64,000 nt of DNA from Pseudomonas alliivorans. GTDB taxonomy: Bacteria; Pseudomonadota; Gammaproteobacteria; Pseudomonadales; Pseudomonadaceae. The stretch is from the NCBI RefSeq assembly GCF_017826695.1, contig NZ_JAFFZW010000001.1:434001-498000 (forward strand), in the 5' to 3' direction. Every line of letters begins with the position of its first letter. Position 1 is the stretch's first letter. Below, piece by piece: positions 55,890-64,000 of this stretch. A model generated the notes under the pieces. It ran no database searches. It had not been told where the DNA came from and was given only the letters and a program-made list of their open reading frames with translations. The position numbers and the translations under genes are program-made.

Positions 55890-56810
55890 ATGAGCAACTG
55901 GTTGGTAGACAAACTGATCCCATCGATCATGCGTTCCGAGGTCAAGAAGAGCTCGGTTCCTGAAGGACTGTGGCACAAGTGCCCATCCTGCGAAGCAGTG
56001 CTCTATCGGCCTGAGCTGGAAAAGACCCTGGATGTCTGCCCCAAGTGCAACCATCACATGCGCATCGGTGCCCGTGCCCGTCTGGACATCTTTCTGGATG
56101 CCGAAGGCCGTGAGGAACTGGGTGCCGATCTGGAGCCGGTTGACCGCCTGAAGTTTCGTGACGGCAAGAAGTACAAAGACCGTCTGACCGCTGCACAGAA
56201 GCAGACAGGCGAGAAAGATGCCCTGATCTCCATGAGCGGCACGCTGCTGGGCATGCCGGTCGTTGCGTCGGCGTTCGAGTTTTCCTTCATGGGCGGTTCG
56301 ATGGGCGCCATCGTTGGTGAGCGTTTCGTGCGCGCTGCCGACTATGCGCTGGAAAACCGCTGCCCGATGATCTGCTTTGCCGCATCCGGTGGCGCGCGCA
56401 TGCAGGAAGCGCTGATTTCCCTGATGCAGATGGCCAAGACGTCGGCAGTGCTGGCGCGTCTTCGTGAAGAAGGCCTGCCGTTCATCTCGGTATTGACCGA
56501 TCCGGTCTATGGCGGTGTTTCAGCCAGTCTGGCGATGCTGGGCGACGTGATTGTCGCTGAACCCAAGGCGCTGATCGGGTTTGCCGGTCCGCGCGTCATC
56601 GAGCAGACCGTTCGCGAAAAACTGCCTGAAGGTTTCCAGCGCAGCGAATTCCTGCTGGATCACGGCGCAATCGACATGATCATTGCGCGTAGCGAACTGC
56701 GCCCACGTCTGGGCAACCTGCTGGCACAGATGATGAACCTGCCGACACCGAAATTCGTGGCACCGGTGATTGAGCCGATCGTCGTTCCACCGGCTCCGGC
56801 CACGGTATGA
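55890..56810 (+). CDS. accD: acetyl-CoA carboxylase carboxyltransferase beta subunit
   Basis: AccD pairs with AccA to carboxylate acetyl-CoA to malonyl-CoA. The 306-residue protein has a zinc ribbon ([24 protein letters not shown], four cysteines near residues 30-52) and the crotonase-like carboxyltransferase domain, with [12 protein letters not shown] and [29 protein letters not shown] precedes the ATG. Its stop overlaps the folC start (ATGA), the classic accD-folC pair. The 250-nt gap upstream probably carries its promoter. Confidence 0.97.
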   Translation: MSNWLVDKLIPSIMRSEVKKSSVPEGLWHKCPSCEAVLYRPELEKTLDVCPKCNHHMRIGARARLDIFLDAEGREELGADLEPVDRLKFRDGKKYKDRLTAAQKQTGEKDALISMSGTLLGMPVVASAFEFSFMGGSMGAIVGERFVRAADYALENRCPMICFAASGGARMQEALISLMQMAKTSAVLARLREEGLPFISVLTDPVYGGVSASLAMLGDVIVAEPKALIGFAGPRVIEQTVREKLPEGFQRSEFLLDHGAIDMIIARSELRPRLGNLLAQMMNLPTPKFVAPVIEPIVVPPAPATV

Positions 56811-58111
56811 CTCCCTCGACCCTGGGCGACTGGCTCGCCTACCTTGAGCAACTGCATCCTAGCGCCATCGACATGGGGCTGGATCGCTCGCGGAAGGTGG
56901 CACAGCAGCTGGGGCTCACGCGCCCGGCACCTCGGGTCATCACGGTAACAGGCACCAATGGCAAGGGTTCGACCTGCGCCTTTGTTGCGACCCTGTTGCA
57001 GGCTCAGGGCCTGAAAGTGGGTGTCTACAGCTCTCCGCACCTGCTGCGCTACAACGAGCGGGTGAAGGTGCAGGGTCTTGACGCAACGGATCTTGAGTTG
57101 TGCGATGCCTTCGCTGCGGTCGAATCGGCGCGTGGCGATGTCACTCTGACCTATTTCGAGATGGGCACGCTCGCCGCATTCTGGCTGTTCGAGCAGGCGA
57201 AGCTTGACGCGGTCGTGCTGGAAGTCGGTCTGGGTGGCCGCCTGGATGCCGTCAATCTCGTTGATGCCGACATCGCGCTGGTCACCAGCATTGGTCTCGA
57301 CCATGCCGAATGGCTGGGTGACACGCGCGAATCGGTGGCTTTCGAAAAGGCCGGTATCTTCCGTGCCGGTCGTCCGGCGCTGTGTGGTGATCCAGATCCG
57401 CCCGAGCCATTGCTTGCCAAAGCTCTGGAGCTGGGTTGCCCGCTGCTGTTGAGGGGGCGCGATTTCGACCTTTCAGTGAGTCATCACGGCTGGGACTGGC
57501 GCGGTGTCGCTGGTGGTGAGGTGGTGGAGCTGCGTGATCTGCCGTTGCTCGATCTGCCCATGCAGAATGCCGCGCTGGCACTTCAGGCGTTTGCTCTGCT
57601 GGGCTACCCCCTGGATCAGCAGAGCGTCAGTAAGGCGTTGGCACAGACCCGGCTCGTCGGCCGTCTGGACCGCCGTACCGTTCATTGGCAGGGCAAGGCG
57701 CTTACGCTGTTGCTGGACGTGGGTCACAATCCGCATGCGGCGCAGTTTCTGGCGCAACGCATGGCGCAGCGGCCAATTGTCGGCAAGCGCCTGGCGGTCT
57801 TCGGTCTGTTGTCCGACAAGGATCTTGACGGTGTAGTCTTTGAGCTGGCTTCCAGCATTCAGGACTGGGCCGTTGCGCCGCTGCCCACCTCCCGCAGCCG
57901 ACCTGCCGCAGAGCTGCAGGCTGCGCTTGAGAACCTTGGCGCTCGCGTGAAGTCCTACCAGAGTATCGCGCTGGCGCTGGAGGCTCAGTGTGCGCATGCC
58001 ACGGCCGATGACGAAATTCTGCTGTTCGGATCTTTTTACTGTGTAGCCGAGGCCATTGAGTGGCTGGCCCGGCATACCGACGAGGACGCTGCAAATGGCT
58101 TTGCTGGATAA
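56807..58111 (+). CDS. folC: bifunctional folylpolyglutamate/dihydrofolate synthase
   Basis: FolC adds glutamate to dihydropteroate and to folates. The 434-residue Mur-ligase-fold enzyme has the P-loop [13 protein letters not shown] near residue 46, the folate loop [11 protein letters not shown] near 76, and [20 protein letters not shown] near 148. The C-terminal glutamate-binding domain includes [10 protein letters not shown] near 303. The start overlaps accD, and the SPOR protein gene starts 17 nt before its stop. Confidence 0.96.
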   Translation: MTPSTLGDWLAYLEQLHPSAIDMGLDRSRKVAQQLGLTRPAPRVITVTGTNGKGSTCAFVATLLQAQGLKVGVYSSPHLLRYNERVKVQGLDATDLELCDAFAAVESARGDVTLTYFEMGTLAAFWLFEQAKLDAVVLEVGLGGRLDAVNLVDADIALVTSIGLDHAEWLGDTRESVAFEKAGIFRAGRPALCGDPDPPEPLLAKALELGCPLLLRGRDFDLSVSHHGWDWRGVAGGEVVELRDLPLLDLPMQNAALALQAFALLGYPLDQQSVSKALAQTRLVGRLDRRTVHWQGKALTLLLDVGHNPHAAQFLAQRMAQRPIVGKRLAVFGLLSDKDLDGVVFELASSIQDWAVAPLPTSRSRPAAELQAALENLGARVKSYQSIALALEAQCAHATADDEILLFGSFYCVAEAIEWLARHTDEDAANGFAG

Positions 58112-58775
58112 CGTATTCAAGCAGCGGATGGTGGGTGCTCTGGTGCTGATCGCCCTGGCGGTGATCTTTCTGCCGATGCTGTTCACCCGTCAGGACGAAA
58201 GCCATCCGGTTCAGGTCGATGCACCTGCCGCCCCACAGGCACCTGCGGGTCAGCAGGTACAGGTCGAACCCGTGACCGTTCCCGAACCTCAGGCATTGCC
58301 GCAGGAACCTGTTCCGGATGAGGACGACGTGGCGGTGAGCAATCAGCCGCCGTCGATGCCGATCGCGCCTGCTCCTGCTCCTGCCGCACAGGCTCCAGCG
58401 GCCACTGCGCCACCGGCAGTCAAGCCTGCGCCGGCACCGAAGTCTGCGCCAGCTCCTGCGACACCCGCGGCACCTACCGCACCTTCCGCACCGGCAGTCG
58501 CCAAGGCTGGGCCGAGCGGTGTCGATGCGAACGGCCTGTCAGTCAGTTGGTCTGTACAACTGGCCAGCATGTCCAACCGTGCCAATGCCGACAATCTTCA
58601 GAAGACCCTGCGTACTCAGGGCTACAATGCCTACATCCGTACCGCCGATGGCGTTAACCGGGTGTTCGTTGGGCCGCTTATCGAGCGTGCCGAGGCTGAT
58701 CGCCTGCGTGATCAACTCGACAAGCAGCAGAAGCTCAAAGGCATCGTGGTGCGGTTCCAGCCTGAAAAGGGCTGA
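58095..58775 (+). CDS. SPOR-domain membrane protein (DedD-like)
   Basis: The 226-residue bitopic protein has a membrane helix near residues 12-30 (VGALVLIALAVIFLPMLF) and a long Ala/Pro-rich periplasmic linker (about 40-145). A C-terminal SPOR domain (about 150-226, SWSVQLASMSNRANADNLQKT and IRTADGVNRVFVGPLIERAEA) binds denuded septal glycans. DedD, in the same place (folC-dedD-cvpA-purF) in E. coli, assists cell division, so this is probably its counterpart. It overlaps folC by 17 nt. Confidence 0.92.
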   Translation: MALLDNVFKQRMVGALVLIALAVIFLPMLFTRQDESHPVQVDAPAAPQAPAGQQVQVEPVTVPEPQALPQEPVPDEDDVAVSNQPPSMPIAPAPAPAAQAPAATAPPAVKPAPAPKSAPAPATPAAPTAPSAPAVAKAGPSGVDANGLSVSWSVQLASMSNRANADNLQKTLRTQGYNAYIRTADGVNRVFVGPLIERAEADRLRDQLDKQQKLKGIVVRFQPEKG

Positions 58776-58904
58776 TCTTCCCGTCCTCTGAGCAGGCTCC
58801 GGGACGCCGTTTACAGGGAAAATGGCGTCCGCCGATAATCGCTGCTTACCGGCAGGCGGGCGCTCTGCTAAAATGCGCCGCCTTATCTGTCTGCAGGCTG
58901 CAAC

Positions 58905-59492
58905 GTGCCATTTACTCCGGTTGACTGGGCAATTCTGGGAATTGTCGCCATCTCCGCCCTGATCAGTCTGAAACGCGGCTTCGTAAAAGAAGCACTGTCG
59001 TTGACGACGTGGATCATTGCAGGTGTCGTGGCCTGGATGTTCGGTGCGGGGCTGTCGCAGTATCTGGTCAACTACATAGAAACACCCTCGGCCCGCGTGA
59101 TCGCGAGCTGCACCATTCTGTTTGTCGCCACCTTGCTGGTCGGCGCCATGGTCAACTTTCTGATAGGCGAACTGATTCGTGTCACCGGGCTTTCCGGGAC
59201 CGATCGTTTTCTGGGTATGGTCTTTGGCGCTGCGCGCGGAGGCCTGCTTGTTGTTGTCGCGGTCGGACTGTTGAGTCTCGGGCCGGTGCAACAGGATCAA
59301 TGGTGGCAGCAGTCGAGGCTGGTGCCGCAATTTCTCATGGTCGCTGACTGGTCGAAAAACCTGATTCTCGGGATGTCCAGCAAGTGGCTCGCCAGCGGCA
59401 TCAGCGTACCTGCTGATCTGCCGTTCAAGGAGCAGATCCTGCCGTCTACAATACCGCAGGATGTGCTTGGTAAATCCAGTTCCACTAAGTAG
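58905..59492 (+). CDS. cvpA: CvpA-family membrane protein
   Basis: The 195-residue protein has four or five membrane segments (WAILGIVAISALISL, ALSLTTWIIAGVVAWMFGAGL, VIASCTILFVATLLVGAMVNFL, GGLLVVVAVGLLSL). The family member in E. coli affects colicin V production and envelope homeostasis. Upstream of purF as in many gammaproteobacteria. The GTG start lies 130 nt after the SPOR gene. That gap contains an inverted repeat GGACGCC/GGCGTCC (58802-58830) and TAAAAT, a plausible -10, at 58869. Confidence 0.93.
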   Translation: MPFTPVDWAILGIVAISALISLKRGFVKEALSLTTWIIAGVVAWMFGAGLSQYLVNYIETPSARVIASCTILFVATLLVGAMVNFLIGELIRVTGLSGTDRFLGMVFGAARGGLLVVVAVGLLSLGPVQQDQWWQQSRLVPQFLMVADWSKNLILGMSSKWLASGISVPADLPFKEQILPSTIPQDVLGKSSSTK

Positions 59493-59504
59493 GGGTTGTG
59501 TCGC

Positions 59505-61013
59505 ATGTGTGGCATCGTCGGTATCGTCGGTAAGTCGAACGTCAATCAGGCGCTGTATGACGCGCTCACCGTCCTCCAGCACCGCGGCCAGGATGCTGCC
59601 GGTATTGTGACCAGCCACGACGGCCGGTTATTCCTGCGCAAGGACAACGGACTGGTGCGTGATGTGTTTCATCAGCGCCATATGCAGCGTCTGGTCGGGC
59701 ACATGGGCATCGGTCATGTGCGCTACCCGACCGCGGGCAGCTCGACCTCGGCCGAGGCTCAGCCGTTCTACGTCAACTCGCCTTACGGCATCACGTTGGC
59801 GCACAACGGTAACCTGACCAACGTCGAGCAACTGGCCAAGGAGATCTACGAGTCTGACCTGCGCCACGTCAACACCAATTCCGATTCGGAAGTGCTGCTC
59901 AACGTGTTCGCTCATGAGCTGGCCGTTCGTGGCAAGCTGCAGCCGACCGAAGAAGACATCTTCGCGGCCGTGACCGACGTGCACAACCGTTGCCGTGGCG
60001 GCTACGCAGTCGTGGCGATGATCACCGGCTACGGCATCGTCGGCTTCCGCGACCCGGACGCCATTCGTCCCATCGTGTTCGGTCAGCGTCATACCGACGA
60101 AGGCGTCGAGTACATGATCGCCTCCGAAAGCGTTTCGCTCGATGTTCTGGGCTTTACGCTGATCCGCGACCTGGCACCGGGCGAAGCGGTCTACATCACC
60201 GAAGACGGCAAACTGCACACCCGTCAGTGCGCCGCCAATCCAAAGTACGCGCCCTGCATCTTCGAGCACGTCTACCTGGCGCGTCCGGATTCAATCATCG
60301 ATGGTATCTCGGTCTACAAGGCGCGTCTGCGCATGGGCGAGAAGCTGGCTGACAAGATCCTGCGCGAGCGCCCGGATCACGACATCGACGTTGTCATCCC
60401 GATTCCGGACACCAGCCGCACGGCTGCGCTGGAACTGGCGAACCACTTGGGCGTCAAGTTCCGCGAAGGCTTCGTCAAGAACCGTTACATCGGCCGTACG
60501 TTCATTATGCCGGGCCAGGCTGCACGTAAAAAATCTGTGCGTCAGAAGCTCAATGCCATCGAGCTGGAGTTCCGCGGCAAGAACGTCATGCTGGTCGACG
60601 ACTCCATCGTTCGTGGCACGACCTGCAAGCAGATCATTCAGATGGCCCGCGAAGCCGGTGCCAAGAACGTCTATTTCTGTTCGGCCGCTCCGGCGGTGCG
60701 TTACCCCAACGTCTACGGCATCGACATGCCGAGTGCTCACGAGCTGATTGCCCATAACCGTTCCACCCAGGACGTTGCCGACCTCATCGGTGCCGACTGG
60801 CTGGTCTATCAGGACTTGACTGACCTGATCGAAGCGGTCAGCGGCAGCAAGAAGATCAAGATCGATAACTTCGATTGCTCGGTCTTCGACGGCAAGTACG
60901 TGACCGGTGATATCGACGAGCATTATCTGAACAAGATCGAGCAGGCACGTAACGATGCCTCCAAGGTCAAGACCCAGGCAGTGAGCGCGATCATCGATCT
61001 GTACAACAATTAA
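59505..61013 (+). CDS. purF: amidophosphoribosyltransferase
   Basis: PurF commits PRPP and glutamine to purine synthesis. The 502-residue protein begins [10 protein letters not shown]; Cys2 becomes the N-terminal nucleophile after Met removal. The glutaminase domain has [11 protein letters not shown] and the oxyanion-region HNGNLTNV. The phosphoribosyl domain has the PRPP motif [13 protein letters not shown] near residue 367. ATG 59505 is chosen because the nucleophile must be residue 2; an upstream TTG would spoil this. Between cvpA and metZ, as in P. aeruginosa. Confidence 0.97.
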   Translation: MCGIVGIVGKSNVNQALYDALTVLQHRGQDAAGIVTSHDGRLFLRKDNGLVRDVFHQRHMQRLVGHMGIGHVRYPTAGSSTSAEAQPFYVNSPYGITLAHNGNLTNVEQLAKEIYESDLRHVNTNSDSEVLLNVFAHELAVRGKLQPTEEDIFAAVTDVHNRCRGGYAVVAMITGYGIVGFRDPDAIRPIVFGQRHTDEGVEYMIASESVSLDVLGFTLIRDLAPGEAVYITEDGKLHTRQCAANPKYAPCIFEHVYLARPDSIIDGISVYKARLRMGEKLADKILRERPDHDIDVVIPIPDTSRTAALELANHLGVKFREGFVKNRYIGRTFIMPGQAARKKSVRQKLNAIELEFRGKNVMLVDDSIVRGTTCKQIIQMAREAGAKNVYFCSAAPAVRYPNVYGIDMPSAHELIAHNRSTQDVADLIGADWLVYQDLTDLIEAVSGSKKIKIDNFDCSVFDGKYVTGDIDEHYLNKIEQARNDASKVKTQAVSAIIDLYNN

Positions 61014-61033
61014 TTGGTTTCAGGAGTAGCGGC

Positions 61034-62245
61034 ATGACTCAGGAATGGGATGCGGGTCGTCTCGACAGCGACCTTGAAGGCGTAGGGTTCGATACCCTCG
61101 CCGTACGTGCCGGGCAACATCGCACGCCGGAAGGCGAGCATGGCGATCCGATGTTCTTCACTTCCAGCTACGTGTTCCGCACGGCCGCCGACGCGGCCGC
61201 GCGTTTTGCCGGTGAAGTGCCGGGCAACGTCTACTCGCGCTACACCAACCCGACCGTTCGTTCCTTCGAGGAGCGCATGGCGGCGCTGGAAGGTGCAGAG
61301 CAGGCCGTTGCCACGGCGACCGGCATGGCTGCCACGCTGGCGGTTGTCATGAGTCTGTGCAGCGCCGGTGATCATGTTCTGGTGTCCCGCAGCGTATTCG
61401 GTTCGACCATCAGTCTGTTCGACAAGTACTTCAAGCGTTTCGGCATCGAAGTGGACTACGTGCCGCTGGCGGATCTGAGCGGTTGGGATGCAGCGATCAA
61501 GGCCAACACCAAAATGCTGTTCGTCGAGTCGCCCTCCAACCCATTGGCTGAACTGGTGGACATCGCCGCGCTGGCAGAAATCGCCCACGCCAAGGGCGCG
61601 ATGCTGATCGTCGACAACTGCTTCTGCACGCCAGCCCTGCAGCAGCCGCTGAAACTGGGCGCTGACATCGTGGTCCATTCGGCAACCAAGTTCATTGACG
61701 GCCAGGGTCGTTGCATGGGCGGTGTGGTTGCCGGGCGTAGCGAGCAGATGAAGGAAGTGATCGGATTCCTGCGTACCGCCGGGCCGACCCTGAGCCCGTT
61801 CAATGCCTGGATCTTCCTCAAGGGCCTCGAAACCCTGAACCTGCGCATGCGCGCTCATTGCGCCAACGCTCAGGCGCTGGCCGAATGGCTCGAGCAGCAG
61901 GACGGTATCGAGAAGGTCCATTACGCCGGCCTCAAGAGCCACCCACAGCACGAGCTGGCTCAGCGTCAGCAGAAAGGCTTCGGTGCGGTCGTGAGTTTTG
62001 AGGTCAAGGGTGGTAAAGAGGGCGCGTGGCGCTTCATCGATGCGACGCGACTGATCTCGATCACCGCCAATCTGGGCGACACCAAGACCACCATCACTCA
62101 CCCGAGCACTACGTCCCACGGGCGTCTGGCCCCTCAAGAGCGTGAAGCTGCCGGTATTCGTGACAGCCTGATCCGTGTTGCGGTAGGGCTGGAAGATGTC
62201 GCAGACCTGCAGGCCGATCTTGCGCTGGGTCTGGCGGCCTTGTGA
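61034..62245 (+). CDS. metZ: O-succinylhomoserine sulfhydrylase
   Basis: MetZ makes homocysteine directly from O-succinylhomoserine and sulfide, the Pseudomonas direct route to methionine. The 403-residue PLP enzyme of the Cys/Met family shows [20 protein letters not shown] near residue 72, the PLP lysine in [14 protein letters not shown] near 217 and a substrate segment [17 protein letters not shown] near 355 in slightly altered form (NLGDTKT). CAGGAG precedes the ATG. Its stop overlaps the SDR start (GTGA). Confidence 0.95.
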   Translation: MTQEWDAGRLDSDLEGVGFDTLAVRAGQHRTPEGEHGDPMFFTSSYVFRTAADAAARFAGEVPGNVYSRYTNPTVRSFEERMAALEGAEQAVATATGMAATLAVVMSLCSAGDHVLVSRSVFGSTISLFDKYFKRFGIEVDYVPLADLSGWDAAIKANTKMLFVESPSNPLAELVDIAALAEIAHAKGAMLIVDNCFCTPALQQPLKLGADIVVHSATKFIDGQGRCMGGVVAGRSEQMKEVIGFLRTAGPTLSPFNAWIFLKGLETLNLRMRAHCANAQALAEWLEQQDGIEKVHYAGLKSHPQHELAQRQQKGFGAVVSFEVKGGKEGAWRFIDATRLISITANLGDTKTTITHPSTTSHGRLAPQEREAAGIRDSLIRVAVGLEDVADLQADLALGLAAL

Positions 62246-63060
62246 CGGCTGAAGTGAGCAGCGACGCGAGTGAAGGGATGAGCGACGACTGGGCGATGAA
62301 ATTCTCCAGTACCCACAATGGCCGCGTGGCACTGGTCACCGGTGCCGCACGCGGCATCGGTCTGGGCATTGCAGCCTGGCTGATTGCCGAAGGCTGGCAA
62401 GTGGTATTGGCCGATCTGGATCGCAGGCGTGGTTCGAAAGTGGCCGGTGCACTGGGCGAAAATGCCCTGTTCATCACCATGGACGTCGCGAACGAGGAGC
62501 AGGTCGCCGCTGGCGTTGCCGAGGTGCTTCGGCGCTTTGGGCGACTGGACGCGCTGGTGTGCAATGCGGCGATTGCCGATCCGCATAACACCACGCTGGA
62601 AAGCCTTGAGCTGTCGCACTGGAATCGCGTGCTGGGTGTCAACCTTGGCGGGCCGATGCTGTTGGCCAAACATTGTGCGCCTTATCTGCGTGCGCATTGC
62701 GGCAGCATAGTCAACCTGACCTCGACCCGTGCCAGTCAGTCCGAGCCTGACACTGAGGCCTATGCTGCGAGCAAGGGCGGTCTGATGGCGCTGACACATG
62801 CGCTCGCCATCAGTCTGGGGCCCGAGATACGTGTCAATGCTGTCAGTCCCGGCTGGATCGACGCGCGTGATCCTTCATTGCGCCGTGCCGAACCGCTGTC
62901 GGAGGCTGATCATGCGCAGCATCCTGCAGGCAGGGTAGGGACAGTGGAGGACGTGGCGGCCATGGTCGCGTGGCTGCTTTCCCGTAACGCCGGTTTTGTC
63001 ACCGGGCAGGAATTCGTGGTCGATGGCGGCATGACCCGCAAGATGGTGTACGCCGAGTAG
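62242..63060 (+). CDS. short-chain dehydrogenase/reductase
   Basis: The 272-residue oxidoreductase has the NAD(P) motif [13 protein letters not shown] near residue 33, CNAAIADP near 108, and the catalytic YAASKGG near 174. A glycine-rich end ([11 protein letters not shown]) closes the domain. The substrate is unknown. It is fused to the metZ operon by a GTGA overlap. If translation instead starts at ATG 62278, it would be 12 residues shorter; the GTG at 62242 has no strong ribosome-binding site, so the start is open. PA3106 occupies the same place. Confidence 0.9.
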   Translation: MTAEVSSDASEGMSDDWAMKFSSTHNGRVALVTGAARGIGLGIAAWLIAEGWQVVLADLDRRRGSKVAGALGENALFITMDVANEEQVAAGVAEVLRRFGRLDALVCNAAIADPHNTTLESLELSHWNRVLGVNLGGPMLLAKHCAPYLRAHCGSIVNLTSTRASQSEPDTEAYAASKGGLMALTHALAISLGPEIRVNAVSPGWIDARDPSLRRAEPLSEADHAQHPAGRVGTVEDVAAMVAWLLSRNAGFVTGQEFVVDGGMTRKMVYAE

Positions 63061-63151
63061 TTGTACGTCCGCGCTTGCAAGCAGGTGTGTTTGGCTGATT
63101 GTTGTATGGGGTGCGATTGAAGCAGTTTTTAAAAAAACTTCAATCAGGCTA

Positions 63152-63180
63152 TTGACTTAGGTTCGTTAGGTGCGTAAATT
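63152..63180 (+). promoter_or_regulatory. promoter of the tRNA operon
   Basis: TTGACT, 17 nt, TAAATT is followed by the GC-rich discriminator TCGCGGCC, typical of stringently controlled stable-RNA promoters. It lies about 22 nt before tRNA-Val. Confidence 0.75.
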
Positions 63181-63201
63181 TCGCGGCCTCAACGAAGCAA
63201 A

Positions 63202-63277
63202 GGGTGATTAGCTCAGCTGGGAGAGCAGCTGCCTTACAAGCAGCGGGTCGGCGGTTCGATCCCGTCATCACCCACCA
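63202..63277 (+). tRNA. tRNA-Val (anticodon TAC)
   Basis: A full 76-nt cloverleaf including encoded CCA. Acceptor GGGTGAT pairs with ATCACCC. Anticodon stem GCTGC/GCAGC encloses CTTACAA, giving UAC. The T-arm GGTTCGATCCC is normal. Confidence 0.97.
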
Positions 63278-63343
63278 TCGTTGAGTTTGAAAGCTGAAGC
63301 ACGAGGGCTTTCAAAGTTGAAATCGGACGCAAGTCCACACTGC

Positions 63344-63420
63344 GCAGCGGTAGTTCAGTCGGTTAGAATACCGGCCTGTCACGCCGGGGGTCGCGGGTTC
63401 GAGTCCCGTCCGCTGCGCCA
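63344..63420 (+). tRNA. tRNA-Asp (anticodon GTC), first copy
   Basis: A 77-nt cloverleaf with CCA. Acceptor GCAGCGG pairs with CCGCTGC, discriminator G. Anticodon stem CCGGC/GCCGG encloses CTGTCAC, giving GUC. It is identical to the second copy. Confidence 0.97.
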
Positions 63421-63534
63421 TATTAGTACAGATTCGGTTCGCCGGGTCTGAGGTTGAAAGACTTGAGTCATTCAGCCTGATGTACAGGAAGCAAACTATC
63501 CAAGGTTTGTTTCAAACAGGGTTACAAGCGATAC

Positions 63535-63611
63535 GCAGCGGTAGTTCAGTCGGTTAGAATACCGGCCTGTCACGCCGGGGGTCGCGGGTTCGAGTCCCGT
63601 CCGCTGCGCCA
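63535..63611 (+). tRNA. tRNA-Asp (anticodon GTC), second copy
   Basis: Identical over all 77 positions to the copy at 63344. The spacer between them (114 nt) is unrelated to the spacer after tRNA-Val. Confidence 0.97.
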
Positions 63612-63643
63612 TACAAAGCTTCAAGGCCCTTGAACTCCTTGAA

Positions 63644-63681
63644 GCAACAAAAAAGCGACCCTTGGGTCGCTTTTTTGTTGC
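63644..63681 (+). terminator. terminator of the tRNA operon
   Basis: GCAACAAAAAAGCGACC pairs with GGTCGCTTTTTTGTTGC (17 bp, loop CTTG), with an internal T6 run. It is symmetrical and could act both ways. Confidence 0.93.
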
Positions 63682-63831
63682 CTGCGATTTGGCAATTTAT
63701 TTCAGCGTGACGCGCCTTGTATCGAATCGTTGCGAACTCTGCGTTGATCCTGCGTCGGCCTTGTTGCAGACTTGTCGCCATTTTCCAGTTTGCAGTCTTG
63801 CTGGCAGTCATTTCCTTCCTCAGGATTATCG

Positions 63832-64000
63832 ATGCTTAAGTTACTGAACGTTCGTACTGCGTGCGCTGTGTCCATGCTGCTGTTGGCTGCTGGCTGTTCT
63901 TCGCCCAAGCAGGCGGTCTACGACCATGAACATTTCGACGATGCCGGGACGTTTTCCCGCAGTTACCCGGCAACTGACCTGTCGTCCTGTGAAGCAGGGC
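63832..64000 (+). CDS. lipoprotein of unknown function (5' part, cut by window edge)
   Basis: The visible 56 residues begin MLKLLNVRTACAVSMLLLAA with a lipobox LAAGC, so Cys22 is the lipidation site. Ser-Ser follows at +2/+3, indicating outer-membrane sorting. The mature start SSPKQAVYDHEHFDD is not one I recognise. CAGGA lies 7 nt before the ATG. It is transcribed away from the tRNA operon terminator; the rest lies beyond the window. Confidence 0.72.
   Translation, partial: MLKLLNVRTACAVSMLLLAAGCSSPKQAVYDHEHFDDAGTFSRSYPATDLSSCEAG

Noticed and set aside
63554..63811. Minus-strand frame ending GTRTRDPRRDRPVF
   Set aside because: This is the well-known spurious protein produced by translating the antisense of a tRNA gene, here the second tRNA-Asp.

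Overview
This window looks like chromosomal core DNA of a fluorescent Pseudomonas, most likely the P. syringae group. GC content is high, codon use is Pseudomonas-like throughout, and nearly every block matches P. aeruginosa and P. putida gene order: exbBD-lpxK-kdsB-murB-rne-rluC, yceD-rpmF-plsX-fabD-fabG-acpP-fabF-pabC-mltG-tmk-holB-pilZ-tatD, and usg-fimV-truA-trpF-accD-folC-dedD-cvpA-purF-metZ. No prophage, insertion sequence, CRISPR array or integron is visible. Species placement is inference; no rRNA gene is present to settle it.

Region by region. 1-2888: the 5' part of mnmC (minus strand, cut by the window edge) and a polyphosphate:AMP phosphotransferase. 2916-11484: the main accessory locus, a Lap-type type I secretion system (membrane-fusion protein, ABC exporter, TolC-like porin) divergent from a 1090-residue RTX/VWA adhesin with a LapA-like N-terminus. 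11539-15370: DUF454 membrane protein, UPF0149 protein, RecQ and a MarR regulator. 15466-23367: a short FimV paralogue, a PA2817-like protein, FadE, a glutathione transferase and a two-gene ABC exporter. 23503-29909: comEC, exbB, exbD, lpxK, a Trm112-like protein, kdsB and murB, a tightly overlapping envelope cluster. 30021-36648: rne with a very long leader, then divergent rluC, a HAD phosphatase and an S49 peptidase. 36703-46323: maf, then the ribosome/fatty-acid cluster continuing into pabC, mltG, tmk and holB. 46354-49908: pilZ, tatD, a minus-strand small RNA that I identify as RgsA, a TetR regulator, a lipoprotein and a DUF1285 protein. 49994-63060: an Usg-like protein, full-length FimV, truA, trpF, accD, folC, a SPOR protein, cvpA, purF, metZ and an SDR. 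63152-64000: a tRNA operon (Val, Asp, Asp) with its own promoter and terminator, then a partial lipoprotein gene.

The genes group by task: surface attachment and secretion (Lap-type locus, PilZ, two FimV proteins); envelope lipid and wall precursors (LpxK, KdsB, MurB, PlsX, Fab enzymes, MltG); RNA metabolism (RNase E, RluC, TruA, MnmC, Trm112-like); and amino-acid, purine and folate synthesis (TrpF, PurF, MetZ, FolC, PabC).

Points most worth a second look: the short LapA-like adhesin without an evident LapG cleavage motif; a 12-codon relict between kdsB and murB where relatives carry ptpA; the roughly 650-nt rne leader with overlapping divergent promoters; putative leaderless starts for rluC and yceD; the RgsA sRNA locus with a nearby palindrome; and overlapping palindromes in front of the MarR gene.
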